54,949 bases of DNA from positions 1 to 54,949 of the forward strand of contig NZ_ASXG01000032.1 in NCBI RefSeq assembly GCF_000411975.1, written 5' to 3'. Under the pieces are notes generated by a model. The model saw only the letters and a list, made by a program, of their open reading frames with translations. It ran no database searches and was not told the origin of the DNA. Both the position numbers and the translations under genes were made by a program. This DNA comes from Amycolatopsis orientalis DSM 43388. GTDB taxonomy: Bacteria; Actinomycetota; Actinomycetes; Mycobacteriales; Pseudonocardiaceae. The stretch's first letter is position 1. Each line of letters begins with the position of its first letter. Positions 40,536-51,655 of this stretch are shown here, piece after piece.

Positions 40536-42017
40536 ATGAGTGTGGTGGACAGCCGCGAGGAACTCGTGCTCGAGACAGACCTGAAGGTCCCGCGGCCGGA
40601 TGCGTTGCTGATCGGCGGCGAATGGCGGCGGTCTGCCGGAAACGAGGTCACGACTGTCGTGTCGCCGACGACCGAGGAAGCGGTGGCCGAGGTCGCCGCG
40701 CCGACCGCGGATGACGCCGACGCGGCGGCCGAGGCGGCCGCGGAAGCCTTCGCCAGCCCGTGGCCGCGGCTGCCGGTGGCCGAGCGGATCGCGGTGTGCC
40801 AGCGGTTCTGCGCTCTGCTCGAGGAACGGGCGGACGAGATCGGCCTGGTGTGGGCGGTCGAGGCGGGCATTCCGGTCCGCTGGAGCCGGACCCTGCACCG
40901 GTTCGCGGCGAAAGCCGCGTGGCGCACCGCGCTCGCGGCGGCCGAGGAGGCGCTGGCGCCGGAGACCCGCTCCACCCCGGTCGGCGAAGTGCGGATCGAG
41001 CGGGAACCGGTCGGCCCGGTGCTGGCGGTGATGCCCTACAACGGCCCGCTCACGACGGTGGGCAGCAAGGTGGTGCCGGCCCTGCTGGCCGGCGCGCCGG
41101 TGGTGGTGAAGGCGGCGCCGGAGTCGGCGCTCATGATGCGGCTGGTCGCCGACTGCGCCGCGGCGGCCGGATTCCCGCCGGGGGTGCTGAGCGTGCTGGC
41201 CGCGGGCGTCGAGGTGTCCCAGCGGCTGGCCTCCGATCCGCGGTTCGAGATGATCTCGTTCACCGGCGGTCCGGCGACCGCGTCGGCCATCCTGCGGCAG
41301 AGCGCGGATCTGTTGCCGCGCACGGTTTTCGAGCTGGGTGGGAAGTCGCCGGCGGTGCTGCTCGAAGACGTGGACCTGGACCAGGCGCTGCGGCCGTTGG
41401 TGGCCGGCGCGATGAGCGGGTCGGGCCAAGTGTGCGCGGCGCTGTCGCGGGTGCTGGTCCCGGCTTCGCGGCACGACGAGATCGTCGAGGCTCTCGCCGG
41501 CGCGTACCGCGCGCTGCGGATCGGCGACCCGCGGTCGAAGGACACCGACCACGGCCCACTGGCGACGCGGGCGGCGTTCGACCGGACGCGCCGCGTCGTG
41601 GAACGGGCCCGCCAGCAGGGCGCGAACGTGGTGACCGGCGGCGGCCGGCCGGAAGGGTTCGACACCGGGTGGTTCTACGAGCCGACGCTGCTGACCGGCG
41701 TTGCCGAGGACCACGACGTCGCCCAGAACGAGGTGTTCGGCCCGGTCACCGCGGTGCTGCCGTACGAGGACGTCGACGACGCGGTGCGGATCGCGAACGG
41801 CACCCAATACGGCCTGGCGGCGAGCGTGTTCTCCGCGGACCGCGACCGCGCGTTGGGCGTGGCGCGCCGGATCCGGGCGGGATCGGTGGCGCTCAACACC
41901 TTCGGGCCGACCATGGCCGCGCCGTTCGGCGGGGTGAAGAAGTCCGGCTGGGGCCGGGAGTGCGGCCCCGAGGGCCTCCGCGAATTCACCGACGTGAAGC
42001 AGATTCTGGTCGGTTGA
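40536..42017 (+). CDS. Aldehyde dehydrogenase family protein
   Basis: A 493-residue NAD(P)+-dependent aldehyde dehydrogenase. The catalytic cysteine is Cys300 in GSGQVCAALSR, the general base Glu266 in FELGGKSP, and the oxyanion-stabilising Asn169 lies in AVMPYNGPLTT; EVFGPVTAVLPYED and FGGVKKSGWGRE are also present. It oxidises an aldehyde to its acid, which the ligase two genes downstream could activate. GAGAGGAGAG precedes the ATG. Confidence 0.95.
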   Translation: MSVVDSREELVLETDLKVPRPDALLIGGEWRRSAGNEVTTVVSPTTEEAVAEVAAPTADDADAAAEAAAEAFASPWPRLPVAERIAVCQRFCALLEERADEIGLVWAVEAGIPVRWSRTLHRFAAKAAWRTALAAAEEALAPETRSTPVGEVRIEREPVGPVLAVMPYNGPLTTVGSKVVPALLAGAPVVVKAAPESALMMRLVADCAAAAGFPPGVLSVLAAGVEVSQRLASDPRFEMISFTGGPATASAILRQSADLLPRTVFELGGKSPAVLLEDVDLDQALRPLVAGAMSGSGQVCAALSRVLVPASRHDEIVEALAGAYRALRIGDPRSKDTDHGPLATRAAFDRTRRVVERARQQGANVVTGGGRPEGFDTGWFYEPTLLTGVAEDHDVAQNEVFGPVTAVLPYEDVDDAVRIANGTQYGLAASVFSADRDRALGVARRIRAGSVALNTFGPTMAAPFGGVKKSGWGRECGPEGLREFTDVKQILVG

Positions 42018-42034
42018 GGCGAAAGGGACAGGAC

Positions 42035-42897
42035 ATGGGCAACGAAGTGGCGCTGGTGACCGGCGGGGCGAGCGGGATGGGCCGCGCGTCGGTGGCACGG
42101 TTCCTCGACCGCGGCTTCGACGTCGTGATCGCGGACCTCAACCGCGAGGTCGCCGAACGCACGCTCGCGGAACTGGACGCGGGCGACCGGGTGCGGTTCG
42201 CCCACACCGACGTCAGCGACGAGGCGCAGTTCGAAGCGGCGATCGCGCAGACGGTCGAGAGTTTCGGCCGGCTCGACGTGCTGGTGAACGCGGCCGGCGT
42301 CGGCGGGGCGTTCGGCCCGCTGACCGAACTCGAGGTCGACGACTGGGACTACACCTTCGACGTGGTGCTGCGCAGCGTGTTCCTCGGCGTCAAGCACGCC
42401 GGGCGGGTGATGCGGGCGCAGGGCACCGGCGGGGCGATCGTGAACTTCGGCTCGGTCGGCGCGTTCGCGGCCGGAGCCGGGGTGCAGGCGTACTCGGTGG
42501 CCAAGGCGGGCGTGCAGCATCTGACCAAGATCGCCGCGTTCGAGTACGCCGCGGACCGGATCCGGGTCAACGCGGTCGCGCCCGGCATCATCACGACGCC
42601 GTTGATCGGGCTCACCGCCGAGGACCTGAAACCGGTGCTGGGCACCGTGCAGCCGCTGCCGTATGCCGGGGAACCGGATTTCGTCGCGGGCGTGGTGTCG
42701 TTCCTGGCCAGCGACGACGCGAAGTTCATCACCGGCGAGGTGATCACCGTCGACGGCGGCATGATCGCCGCGGGACCGCAGCTGGGGAACCTGGTCAACA
42801 ACAACCCGGCGCTCAACGGGCTGGTCGGGGTCAACCGCGGCAGCACCGGCCAGAAGTCGAAGGTGCACCGCACGGTCGAGGTGGCGGGGAGCCCGCG

Positions 42898-42901
<4 letters not shown>
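42035..42901 (+). CDS. SDR-family oxidoreductase with C-terminal extension
   Basis: A 288-residue classical SDR. TGGASGMG lies at residues 9-16, VNAAGVG in the middle (NAAG variant of NNAG), and the catalytic pair is Tyr153 and Lys157 in QAYSVAKAG; FITGEVITVDGG ends the core. About 35 extra residues follow (PQLGNLVNNNPALNGLVGVN and a basic tail), not usual for FabG-like proteins. It would oxidise a secondary alcohol to a ketone, the sort of substrate the carboxylase-like genes could use. Its stop overlaps the ligase GTG (GTGA). Confidence 0.92.
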
Positions 42902-44643
<1,742 letters not shown>

Positions 44644-44681
44644 CACGAATCCTTTTCATCGAGGCGAAACAGGAGCGATCA

Positions 44682-44906
44682 ATGGCGATCACCAATCCCC
44701 GCCCGACCGAGCCGACCCTGTCGGTGGTCCGGGAGGACGTCGAGGGAACCTGTCCGGGCTGCGGGCAGCGCCGGCTGCAGGCCTATCCGGTGCTGTCCGA
44801 GGCGGGCTGGTTCGACGTGGTCAAATGCGCCGCCTGCCTGACCGACGTGCGGCGCGTCCCGGGGCCGAAGCTCGGCCCGATCGAACTGCTGGCCGACCGG
44901 ATCTGA
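44682..44906 (+). CDS. Small zinc-ribbon protein, acetone carboxylase gamma-like
   Basis: A 74-residue protein with two CxxC knuckles, Cys24/Cys27 (CPGCGQ) and Cys49/Cys52 (KCAACL), separated by LSEAGWFDVV: a rubredoxin-like zinc ribbon. AGGAG lies six bases before the ATG and the HyuA gene starts 12 bases after the stop. Small zinc-binding subunits occur in acetone carboxylase (gamma, AcxC) and acetophenone carboxylase, which supports a role as the third subunit of the HyuA/HyuB complex. The chain is much shorter than AcxC (about 170 residues), so assignment rests on motif and position. Confidence 0.82.
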   Translation: MAITNPRPTEPTLSVVREDVEGTCPGCGQRRLQAYPVLSEAGWFDVVKCAACLTDVRRVPGPKLGPIELLADRI

Positions 44907-44917
44907 GGAGCGCGGAC

Positions 44918-46993
44918 ATGGCTGAGCGCAAGAACATGATCGGGGTCGACGTGGGCGGCACGTTCACCGACATCGTCTCGATCTCCGGCGGCCGGATCGA
45001 AACGGTCAAGGTCGCCACCAACGTCGCCGAAAGCTACCGGGCCGTGCTGGAAGGCGCGTCCGAAGTGGACGTCGCCGCCGCGGCCGCGTTCAACCACGCG
45101 AGCACGCACGGCCTCAACGCGGTCATCACCCGGCGGCTGCCGAAGATCGCGTTCCTGACCACCGAGGGCCACCGGGACATTCTCGACATGGCCCGCGCGA
45201 TGCGGCCGCCGGAGGCCAACACCGACCCGCGCTGGCACCGCAGCTTCGGCGACGTGACCGCGCCGATCGTGCCGCGCTATCTGCGCCGCGGAATCCGGGA
45301 ACGCTTCGGCGCGGACGGGACGGTGGTGATCCCGCTGGACGAGGAGCAGGCCCGCGAGGAGCTGCGGATCCTGGCCCGCTGCGGCGTCGAAGGCGTCGCG
45401 ATCTGCCTGCTCAATTCCTATGTGGACGGAAGCCACGAGCGCCGGCTGCGCGAACTGGTCGCCGAGGAGATCGGCGACGTCGCGTGCTCGATCTCCAGCG
45501 AGGTCTCCCCGCTGGCGCGGGAGTACCCGCGCGCCTCGACCACGGTGATCGACGTGCTGATGAAGCGGATTTACGGCCCCTACACGCGGGAGCTGGCCGC
45601 CGGGCTCACCCGGCTCGGCTTCGCCGGCGACCTCAACTTCGCCGACTGCGCGGCCATGCTGGCCCCGGTCGAGGTCGCGATGGAACGTCCCTCGCGCATC
45701 GTGTTCTCCGGGCCCGCGGCCGGGACCGTGGCGTGCGCGCACCTGGGCGAGCTGATCGGCGAGCCGAACCTGATCTGTACCGACATCGGCGGCACCTCCA
45801 GCGACATCAGCGTGGTCACCGGCGGGAAACCGTTCGTGAACACGACGTTCGAGCTGGAACACGACCTGATCGTGAACACGCTGTCGAACGAGATCGTCAG
45901 CGTCGGCGCGGGCGGCGGCAGCATCGTCAGCATCACGCCGACCGGCGAGGTGAAGGTCGGCCCGGAGAGCGCGGGCGCGGACCCCGGCCCGGCCTGCTAC
46001 GGGCGCGGCGGCCAGGCGCCGACTACGACCGACACTTTCCTGATGATGGGGATCCTCGATCCGGACCGGTTCGCCGCCGGGCGGTCCCGGCTCGACCCCG
46101 CCCTCGCACAGGCCGCGTTCGAGGCCCTCGACACCCAGGCGACGCTGTCCGAGCGGGTCCGGTTCGCCTACCGGATGGCGCTCAACAACGTGGCCGAGGG
46201 CATCGTCGACGTCCTGGTCAAGAACGGCGTCGACCCGCGCGACCACGCGCTGGTCGCCTACGGCGCGGCGGGCCCGATGATGCTGCCGGGCCTGCTGGAG
46301 CAGATGCACGTCAAGAGCGTGCTGGTGCCGCCGCATCCGGGGTTGTTCTCCGCCCTCGGTTTGGTCAGCGCCGACCAGGTGTACGCCGACAGCCGGACCG
46401 CCTACGCGGTGCTGACCCCGGACGCGGCGGAGGAGATCGACGCGGTCTACGCGGGCATGGAAGAGGCGATGACGCGGTCGCTGGGCAAGGACGCCGAACG
46501 CGTCACGTTCACCCGCTCCTTCGACGGGCAGCTGATGGGCCAGGTGTGGGAGACGCCGTTCGTGCAGGTGCCGAACGGGAAGATCACCCCGGAGGCGGTC
46601 GAGACGATGATCGCCAACTTCCACGACGGGTACGAGCAGCGGTCCGGCAACCGGTTCGAGGGCATGCCGGTGCAGGGCGTCACCTACCGGCTCACCGCGG
46701 TGGTGCCCACCCCGAAGGTCGAGTACCCCGAGCCGCCGCGACGGCCGGCGGGCGAATCGCCCCAGCCGGTCGGCACGATCGCCATCCGGCATCTGGAGGA
46801 CACCGACCTGAAGGCCGGCGAGTACGAGCGCGACCAGCTCATGCGCGGCGACGTCATCGAGGGCCCGGCGGTGATCCGGGAACCGATGTCGACCACGTTC
46901 GTGCCGCCCGGCCTGATCGCCACCGTCGGCCGGATCGGCGAAATCGTCATCACCCGGGGGACCGGCGAGGACAGGAGCGAGGGCAATGACTGA
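44918..46993 (+). CDS. Hydantoinase A/oxoprolinase-family subunit (ketone carboxylase beta-like)
   Basis: A 691-residue HyuA-type ATPase subunit. The first phosphate-binding motif GVDVGGTFTDIV is at residues 9-20, the second, CTDIGGTSSDISVV, near 288, followed by SVGAGGGSIV and GPESAGADPGPACYGRGG; the C-terminal domain (about 500-690) carries VIEGPAVIREPMSTTFVPPG. In acetone and acetophenone carboxylases this subunit phosphorylates substrates with ATP. Hydantoinases and 5-oxoprolinases share the fold, so ring-opening is the alternative. The HyuB gene overlaps its 3' end by eight bases. Confidence 0.9.
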   Translation: MAERKNMIGVDVGGTFTDIVSISGGRIETVKVATNVAESYRAVLEGASEVDVAAAAAFNHASTHGLNAVITRRLPKIAFLTTEGHRDILDMARAMRPPEANTDPRWHRSFGDVTAPIVPRYLRRGIRERFGADGTVVIPLDEEQAREELRILARCGVEGVAICLLNSYVDGSHERRLRELVAEEIGDVACSISSEVSPLAREYPRASTTVIDVLMKRIYGPYTRELAAGLTRLGFAGDLNFADCAAMLAPVEVAMERPSRIVFSGPAAGTVACAHLGELIGEPNLICTDIGGTSSDISVVTGGKPFVNTTFELEHDLIVNTLSNEIVSVGAGGGSIVSITPTGEVKVGPESAGADPGPACYGRGGQAPTTTDTFLMMGILDPDRFAAGRSRLDPALAQAAFEALDTQATLSERVRFAYRMALNNVAEGIVDVLVKNGVDPRDHALVAYGAAGPMMLPGLLEQMHVKSVLVPPHPGLFSALGLVSADQVYADSRTAYAVLTPDAAEEIDAVYAGMEEAMTRSLGKDAERVTFTRSFDGQLMGQVWETPFVQVPNGKITPEAVETMIANFHDGYEQRSGNRFEGMPVQGVTYRLTAVVPTPKVEYPEPPRRPAGESPQPVGTIAIRHLEDTDLKAGEYERDQLMRGDVIEGPAVIREPMSTTFVPPGLIATVGRIGEIVITRGTGEDRSEGND

Positions 46994-48926
46994 GACCACC
47001 ACCGAGACGCTGCTTCGCGACCTCACCGACGAACAGTTCCTCGAGCGCTACGACTGCGACCGGTTCACCGCGTCGGTGCTCGCCAACCGCCTCCGGTACT
47101 CCGCGCAGCACGTCACCACCGGCTTGCTGCACCGGGCGTTCTCACCGATCATCGCGCTCTGCTACGACTTCGCGGCCTGCGTCTGCGCGCCGCCGGAGCA
47201 GGACTACGCGATGAGCGCGGTCACGAACGGGCTGTCCATCTTCCTGGGCACGATGTCCGCCGGCGTGCGCGTCGCGGTCGAGGAGTTCGGGCCGGAGAAG
47301 CTGGTCCCGGGCGACCTGCTGATCTGCAACGACGTGTACCGGATGGGCAACCACTACAACGACGTCTGCTTCATCCGCCCGGTGTTCCACAACGGACGGA
47401 TCGCGAGCTTCATCGCGCTGCGGGCGCACCAGCTCGACGTCGGCGGCATCGCGCCCGGCGGGTTCTCCGCGGCGAAGCACAACATCTACGAGGACGGCAT
47501 CTCGATCAGCCCGCGGCTGCTGTACCACGCGGGCGAGCCGGTCAAGGAGACGTTCTCGCTGATCTTCGACAACGTCCGGATGGCCGAGCTGATGCTGCCG
47601 GACTTCCACACCATGCAGAGCTGCTGCGCGCTCGGCGAGGGGCTGATCCAGGAGATCATCGAGCGGTACGGCATCGAGGCGTACCTCGGCAGCCTCCGCT
47701 ACGCCTGCGACGCGTCGGCGGAAAGCATGCGGCTGGCGTTCGCCGAGATGCCGGACGGCGACTACTCGGCGACCGGGTCGCTGGACGCCGACGGCGTCGA
47801 CGACAGCGAGGAGTACGTCGTCGCGCTGACTCTGCGCAAGCGGGGCGCGAAGCTGGAAGCCGACTTCAGCGGCTCGTCCCGGCAGGCGCGCACCTGCATC
47901 AACGCCGGTGCGCTCGACGCCAAGACCGCGGTCGGCGTCGGGCTGAAAATGCTGCTGTCGCCGGAAAGCGAGTTCACCTCCGGCACCTTCCGCGACATCG
48001 ACCTGGTGATCCCGGCCGGGTCGATGGTCAGCGCCTTGCCGCCGGACGGCGCGGTCTTCTGCTACTACGAGGTGTCCGCGCTCATCAACACGGTGCTGTG
48101 CCGGGCATTGGGCTCGGTGCTCGGGGAGGCCGCGCTCGGCGGCGACTTCGGCTCGGCCTACGTGCACAACGCCTACGGCGTCGGCCCGGACGGCACCCCG
48201 TGGATGTGCTCGGCGATGGCGGGCGGCGAACACGGCCCGCGCGGCGGTTCGTCGGCCGGCGACGGCGACGGGTTCTCCTGCAGCTACATCTTCAACCTGA
48301 TGTCGCCGTCGACGGAATCGCTGGAAGCGGATTTCCCGCTGCGGATCATGCGGCGCGAGTTCCTGCCGGACACGGCCGGGCCGGGTTCGTTCCGCGGCGG
48401 CGCTTCGGTCGCGAAGGACGTCCTCTACACCCAGCCGGGCCAGCACCAGACCATTCCGCTGCGGTTCCGCAACGCCAGCGGGGTCGGGGTGCGCGGCGGC
48501 AGCGACGGCGCGCTCGGCGGCGTGTGGATCTTCGGCCGGGACGGAGCGGCGACCACCGGGCCGGAAACCTTGCTGCCGACGGGGGAGGCGTCCTACGCGA
48601 AGGCGGTGGCCGTCGCGGGCACGCTGGACCCGAAGACGCAGGCTCCGCGCCCGGACGGCGAGTACTTCTACTACGGCCGGGACCCGGGCTGGGCCACCGG
48701 GGCCGGGGCGACCTGGCGGTACGTGACCAACGGGGGCGGCGGCTGGGGCGACCCGCTCGACCGCGATCCCCAGCACGTGTTGCGCGACGTCCGGGACGAG
48801 TACGTGACCATCGCCGCGGCCGAACGCGACTTCGGCGTGGTGATCACCGGCGACCCGCACGCCGACCCGGAAGGCCTCGTGCTCGACCTGCCCGCCACCG
48901 AGAAGATCCGCGCCGCCCGGCGCTGA
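46986..48926 (+). CDS. Hydantoinase B/oxoprolinase-family subunit (ketone carboxylase alpha-like)
   Basis: A 646-residue HyuB-type subunit. ICNDVYRMGNHYNDVCFIRP gives Asp116, His123 and Asp126, and RAHQLDVGG gives His148: an H-x2-D-x21-H... arrangement whose His-Asp-His spacing equals that recalled for the Mn ligands of acetone carboxylase alpha (His150, Asp153, His175). GFSCSYIFNLMSPS, GPGSFRGGASVAKD and YVTNGGGGWGDPLDRDP complete the family pattern. The glycine-rich final motif is typical. It is the last gene of the operon. Carboxylation of a ketone or enol is favoured by the neighbours but not proven. Confidence 0.9.
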   Translation: MTETTTETLLRDLTDEQFLERYDCDRFTASVLANRLRYSAQHVTTGLLHRAFSPIIALCYDFAACVCAPPEQDYAMSAVTNGLSIFLGTMSAGVRVAVEEFGPEKLVPGDLLICNDVYRMGNHYNDVCFIRPVFHNGRIASFIALRAHQLDVGGIAPGGFSAAKHNIYEDGISISPRLLYHAGEPVKETFSLIFDNVRMAELMLPDFHTMQSCCALGEGLIQEIIERYGIEAYLGSLRYACDASAESMRLAFAEMPDGDYSATGSLDADGVDDSEEYVVALTLRKRGAKLEADFSGSSRQARTCINAGALDAKTAVGVGLKMLLSPESEFTSGTFRDIDLVIPAGSMVSALPPDGAVFCYYEVSALINTVLCRALGSVLGEAALGGDFGSAYVHNAYGVGPDGTPWMCSAMAGGEHGPRGGSSAGDGDGFSCSYIFNLMSPSTESLEADFPLRIMRREFLPDTAGPGSFRGGASVAKDVLYTQPGQHQTIPLRFRNASGVGVRGGSDGALGGVWIFGRDGAATTGPETLLPTGEASYAKAVAVAGTLDPKTQAPRPDGEYFYYGRDPGWATGAGATWRYVTNGGGGWGDPLDRDPQHVLRDVRDEYVTIAAAERDFGVVITGDPHADPEGLVLDLPATEKIRAARR

Positions 48927-48940
48927 GGGCGCACAGCCGC

Positions 48941-48976
48941 GGCTCCGGCCGTCCGCTCGACGCGGCAGCCGGAGCC
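48941..48976 (+). terminator. Possible hairpin after HyuB
   Basis: GGCTCCGGC (48941-48949) pairs with GCCGGAGCC (48968-48976), 9 bp with an 18-base loop and no U-run, 15 bases after the stop codon. It is the best terminator candidate in 48927-49187, a GC-rich gap with no supported gene. Confidence 0.4.
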
Positions 48977-49187
48977 CGGTCGCGCTTTCCGGCGCTCTGG
49001 GCGGGCGGCGGCGCGGGCGGCTCTTCTCCGGGGCTCCGGAGGCGCGCAGTTCGCCGCTCTCCGGGACGACGCGCGGGCGCCGGATTCCGTGCTGCGCGCC
49101 CGGCCCGGCGATGATGTCCTGTGCACCCGCGGACCGGACCGCCATCCGGCCCGCCGGAACCGGAATCGCCGGGTCGAGGAGGCAGCA

Positions 49188-50330
49188 GTGCACGTCCCCC
49201 GCGCGGAAGGGATCCATCGCGAGGTCGCCCCGCTCGAGCTGTTGTTCGACCTGGTCTTCGTGCTGGCCATCGGCCAGCTGACGCACCACCTCGTCGAGCA
49301 CCTGACCTGGCGCGCCGGCGCCGAGACCCTCGCCATGCTCGTCGGGGTGTGCGGAGTCTGGGCGTTCACCTCGTTCGAAGTGACCTTGCTCGACGTCGAG
49401 CGCAGCGGCACGAAGGCGGTCACCGTCGCAGTGATGGGGCTCGGCCTGTTCATGAACGCGGGCATCGCGCACGCCTTCGAGGCCGGGCCGTGGCTGTTCG
49501 TCGTGCCGATGGTGCTCGCCCTCGTCGGCGCCGGCGGCTACGCGGCGGCGACCTCGCCGACGCCTCAGCTCCGGGAGCATTTCGTCCGGGTGCTGGCCTG
49601 GACCGGCGCCTCGGCTCCGCTGTGGATCGCCGGCGCCGCGCTCGGTCCGCACTCGCGGATCTGGTTCTGGGCGGCCGCCGCGCTGATCGACCTGGCCGGA
49701 ACGTGGACCGCGCATCCCGCGCCCGGCCGCACGACGCGGACGGCGCGCCTTCCGTTCGACGCCGCGCACATGGTGGAGCGGATGCGGCTGTTTCTCATCA
49801 TCCTGCTCGGCGAAACCGTCCTCACCCTGGGCCGGGCGATCTCGGAGCACTACTCCGACGCGCTCACCCTGGTGCTGGCGCTGGGCGGGTTCGCCGCGGT
49901 CGTCCTCCTGTGGCAAGTCTATTTCGGACGGTCCGAGCAGCAGGTCGTCCGGCACACCTCGGCGACCGAGAACCCGATCCGCTCGGTGCACGTCGGGATC
50001 AACGCGATCTACGGGGTGGTGGCGGGCCTGGTCGTGCTGGCGTCCGGGCTCGAGATCGTCCTCGCGCACGCGCACGACGGCCGCTCCGGCGCGGCCGGGG
50101 TGCTGGTGCTGGCCGGCCCCATGGTCTATCTGGCGGCGCAGACGGTCTACTTCCGCGTCGAGACCGGGACGGGCTGGCGGCCGCGGGCGATCGGCGCGAT
50201 GGCGCTGGGGCTCGCGGCCGCGGCGGCGTACTGGCTGCCGGCGTACGCAGTGATCGCGCTGCTGGTGGTCATTCTGGCCGGCTTGGTCGTCCACCTGTCC
50301 CGGGAAGCGGGCGCCGCCACGGCCGCGTAG
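49188..50330 (+). CDS. LtrA-family (low temperature requirement A) membrane protein
   Basis: A 380-residue, about 10- to 12-helix membrane protein. The hallmark PLELLFDLVFVLAIGQLTHH near the N-terminus and MRLFLIILLGETVLTLGRAI in the middle identify the LtrA family, whose function is unknown. The GTG at 49188 is chosen for GAGGAGG five bases upstream and because the family begins close to this motif; the earlier open frame encodes nothing recognisable. It is convergent with the MFS gene, with only 32 bases between. Confidence 0.9.
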   Translation: MHVPRAEGIHREVAPLELLFDLVFVLAIGQLTHHLVEHLTWRAGAETLAMLVGVCGVWAFTSFEVTLLDVERSGTKAVTVAVMGLGLFMNAGIAHAFEAGPWLFVVPMVLALVGAGGYAAATSPTPQLREHFVRVLAWTGASAPLWIAGAALGPHSRIWFWAAAALIDLAGTWTAHPAPGRTTRTARLPFDAAHMVERMRLFLIILLGETVLTLGRAISEHYSDALTLVLALGGFAAVVLLWQVYFGRSEQQVVRHTSATENPIRSVHVGINAIYGVVAGLVVLASGLEIVLAHAHDGRSGAAGVLVLAGPMVYLAAQTVYFRVETGTGWRPRAIGAMALGLAAAAAYWLPAYAVIALLVVILAGLVVHLSREAGAATAA

Positions 50331-50362
50331 GCCCCGGACGCCTCCGCGACAGACCATCCGTC

Positions 50363-51622
50363 TTAGCGAACCGGCTCGGTCGGAGCTTGTTCGCGGATCG
50401 GGACGAGGAGCAGGACGCCCAGCAGCGGGCCCACCGCCAAGACTCCGAAGGCGAGGGTCAGCGAGCCGGTCGCGCTGAAGACCGCGCCGACCGCCACCGG
50501 GGCGAAGACGCCGCCGAGCTGCCAGGCGGTGTTGGCGAGGCCGAACGCGCCGCCGACGAAACGCGGGTCGGCGTATTGCGGGACAGTCGAGTTGGTCAGC
50601 ACTGTGTAGCCGTACACGCCCAGCCCGAGCAGCGGAGCGAGGATCAGCAGGAGATGGTAGTCGCGGATCAGGCCGAAGACGACCAGGATGAGCACGAAAT
50701 ATCCGCTGAGGATCATCAGGTGTGTCTTGCGGGTGCCGCGCACGCGGTCGGACAGGAAGCCCACCAGGGGTTTGACGCCGATCGCCGTCGTGCTGACGAT
50801 GACCATGACGAGCGCGGCCTTCCCCGCCGAGAGGCCGAGCGACTTCACCATCAGGGAATTGCCCCAGGCAAGGAATCCCAGGGTGGCCCACTGCATGCCG
50901 AGTCCGGCCGCCGCGAGCGACATCAGGTTGCGGTTTCTCAGCATCGCCGCGAAGCCGAGGCGTCCGCCCGGTTCCGTCTTCGCGGCGGGTTCGGCGGGCT
51001 CGACCGGAACGGGCGGATCGTTGCGGAGCAGCGCCCAGCAGACCACGCCGACCACGACCGTGAGCACGCCGAACAGGTAGTAGACCCCGCTCCAGTCCAG
51101 CCGTGCCATGAGCGCCGGGATGGACGCGTTGGCGAGCACGCTGCCGAACGCGGTCGCGGTGATGTACAGGCCGAACGCGGTGCCGCGTTCGCGCGGCGGG
51201 AACCAGCGGCTGAGCAGCTTGGTGAAGGACGCGACGTCGGCGCCGCTGACCAGCCCGATGAGGATCTGGATCGCGATCCCCACGCCGAGATGGCGCACCG
51301 TGCCGAAGGCGAAGGTCAGCACTCCCGCCAGGACCAGGGAAATCCCGACCGCGAGACGGCCGCCGATCAGGTCCGCGAAGATGCCGCCGGGGATGTTGGT
51401 GACCACGTAGCCGATGGACATCGCGGTGGCGAAGATCCCGAGCTGGGCCACGGACAGCCCGATGCTGTGCGAGGCGTCGACCGCGACCACCGACCAGGCG
51501 GTGCGGTTGAGGTAGACGAGGGTGTAGGCCAGCCAGCACAGGGCGAGGATCACCCATCGGTAGCGGGAAGTTGTCGCGGCCACGCGCACCGCGGTCTCCG
51601 GCGACGGCTTTGTAACGTCCAT
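50363..51622 (-). CDS. MFS transporter (anion:cation symporter-like)
   Basis: A 419-residue, 12-helix transporter. RWVILALCWLAYTLVYLNRT, GIFATAMSIGYVVTNIPGGI (helix 2-3), RWFPPRERGTAFGLYITATA (loop 4-5 motif) and a central loop of about 25 residues rich in Pro/Glu match the ACS family that imports organic anions such as hexuronates or phthalate-like acids. It is the last gene of the operon starting at 54076, 33 bases after the isomerase stop, and likely brings in the substrate of that pathway. Confidence 0.93.
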   Translation of the reverse strand: MDVTKPSPETAVRVAATTSRYRWVILALCWLAYTLVYLNRTAWSVVAVDASHSIGLSVAQLGIFATAMSIGYVVTNIPGGIFADLIGGRLAVGISLVLAGVLTFAFGTVRHLGVGIAIQILIGLVSGADVASFTKLLSRWFPPRERGTAFGLYITATAFGSVLANASIPALMARLDWSGVYYLFGVLTVVVGVVCWALLRNDPPVPVEPAEPAAKTEPGGRLGFAAMLRNRNLMSLAAAGLGMQWATLGFLAWGNSLMVKSLGLSAGKAALVMVIVSTTAIGVKPLVGFLSDRVRGTRKTHLMILSGYFVLILVVFGLIRDYHLLLILAPLLGLGVYGYTVLTNSTVPQYADPRFVGGAFGLANTAWQLGGVFAPVAVGAVFSATGSLTLAFGVLAVGPLLGVLLLVPIREQAPTEPVR

Positions 51623-51655
51623 TGTGGACCTCCTTGTCCAGTGGCGGGGGGAAGC

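Noticed and set aside
48990..49060. GC-rich inverted runs (CTCCGG-type) between HyuB and LtrA as a second terminator or operator
   Set aside because: Short complementary GC runs are expected by chance at this composition and no consistent stem is formed.
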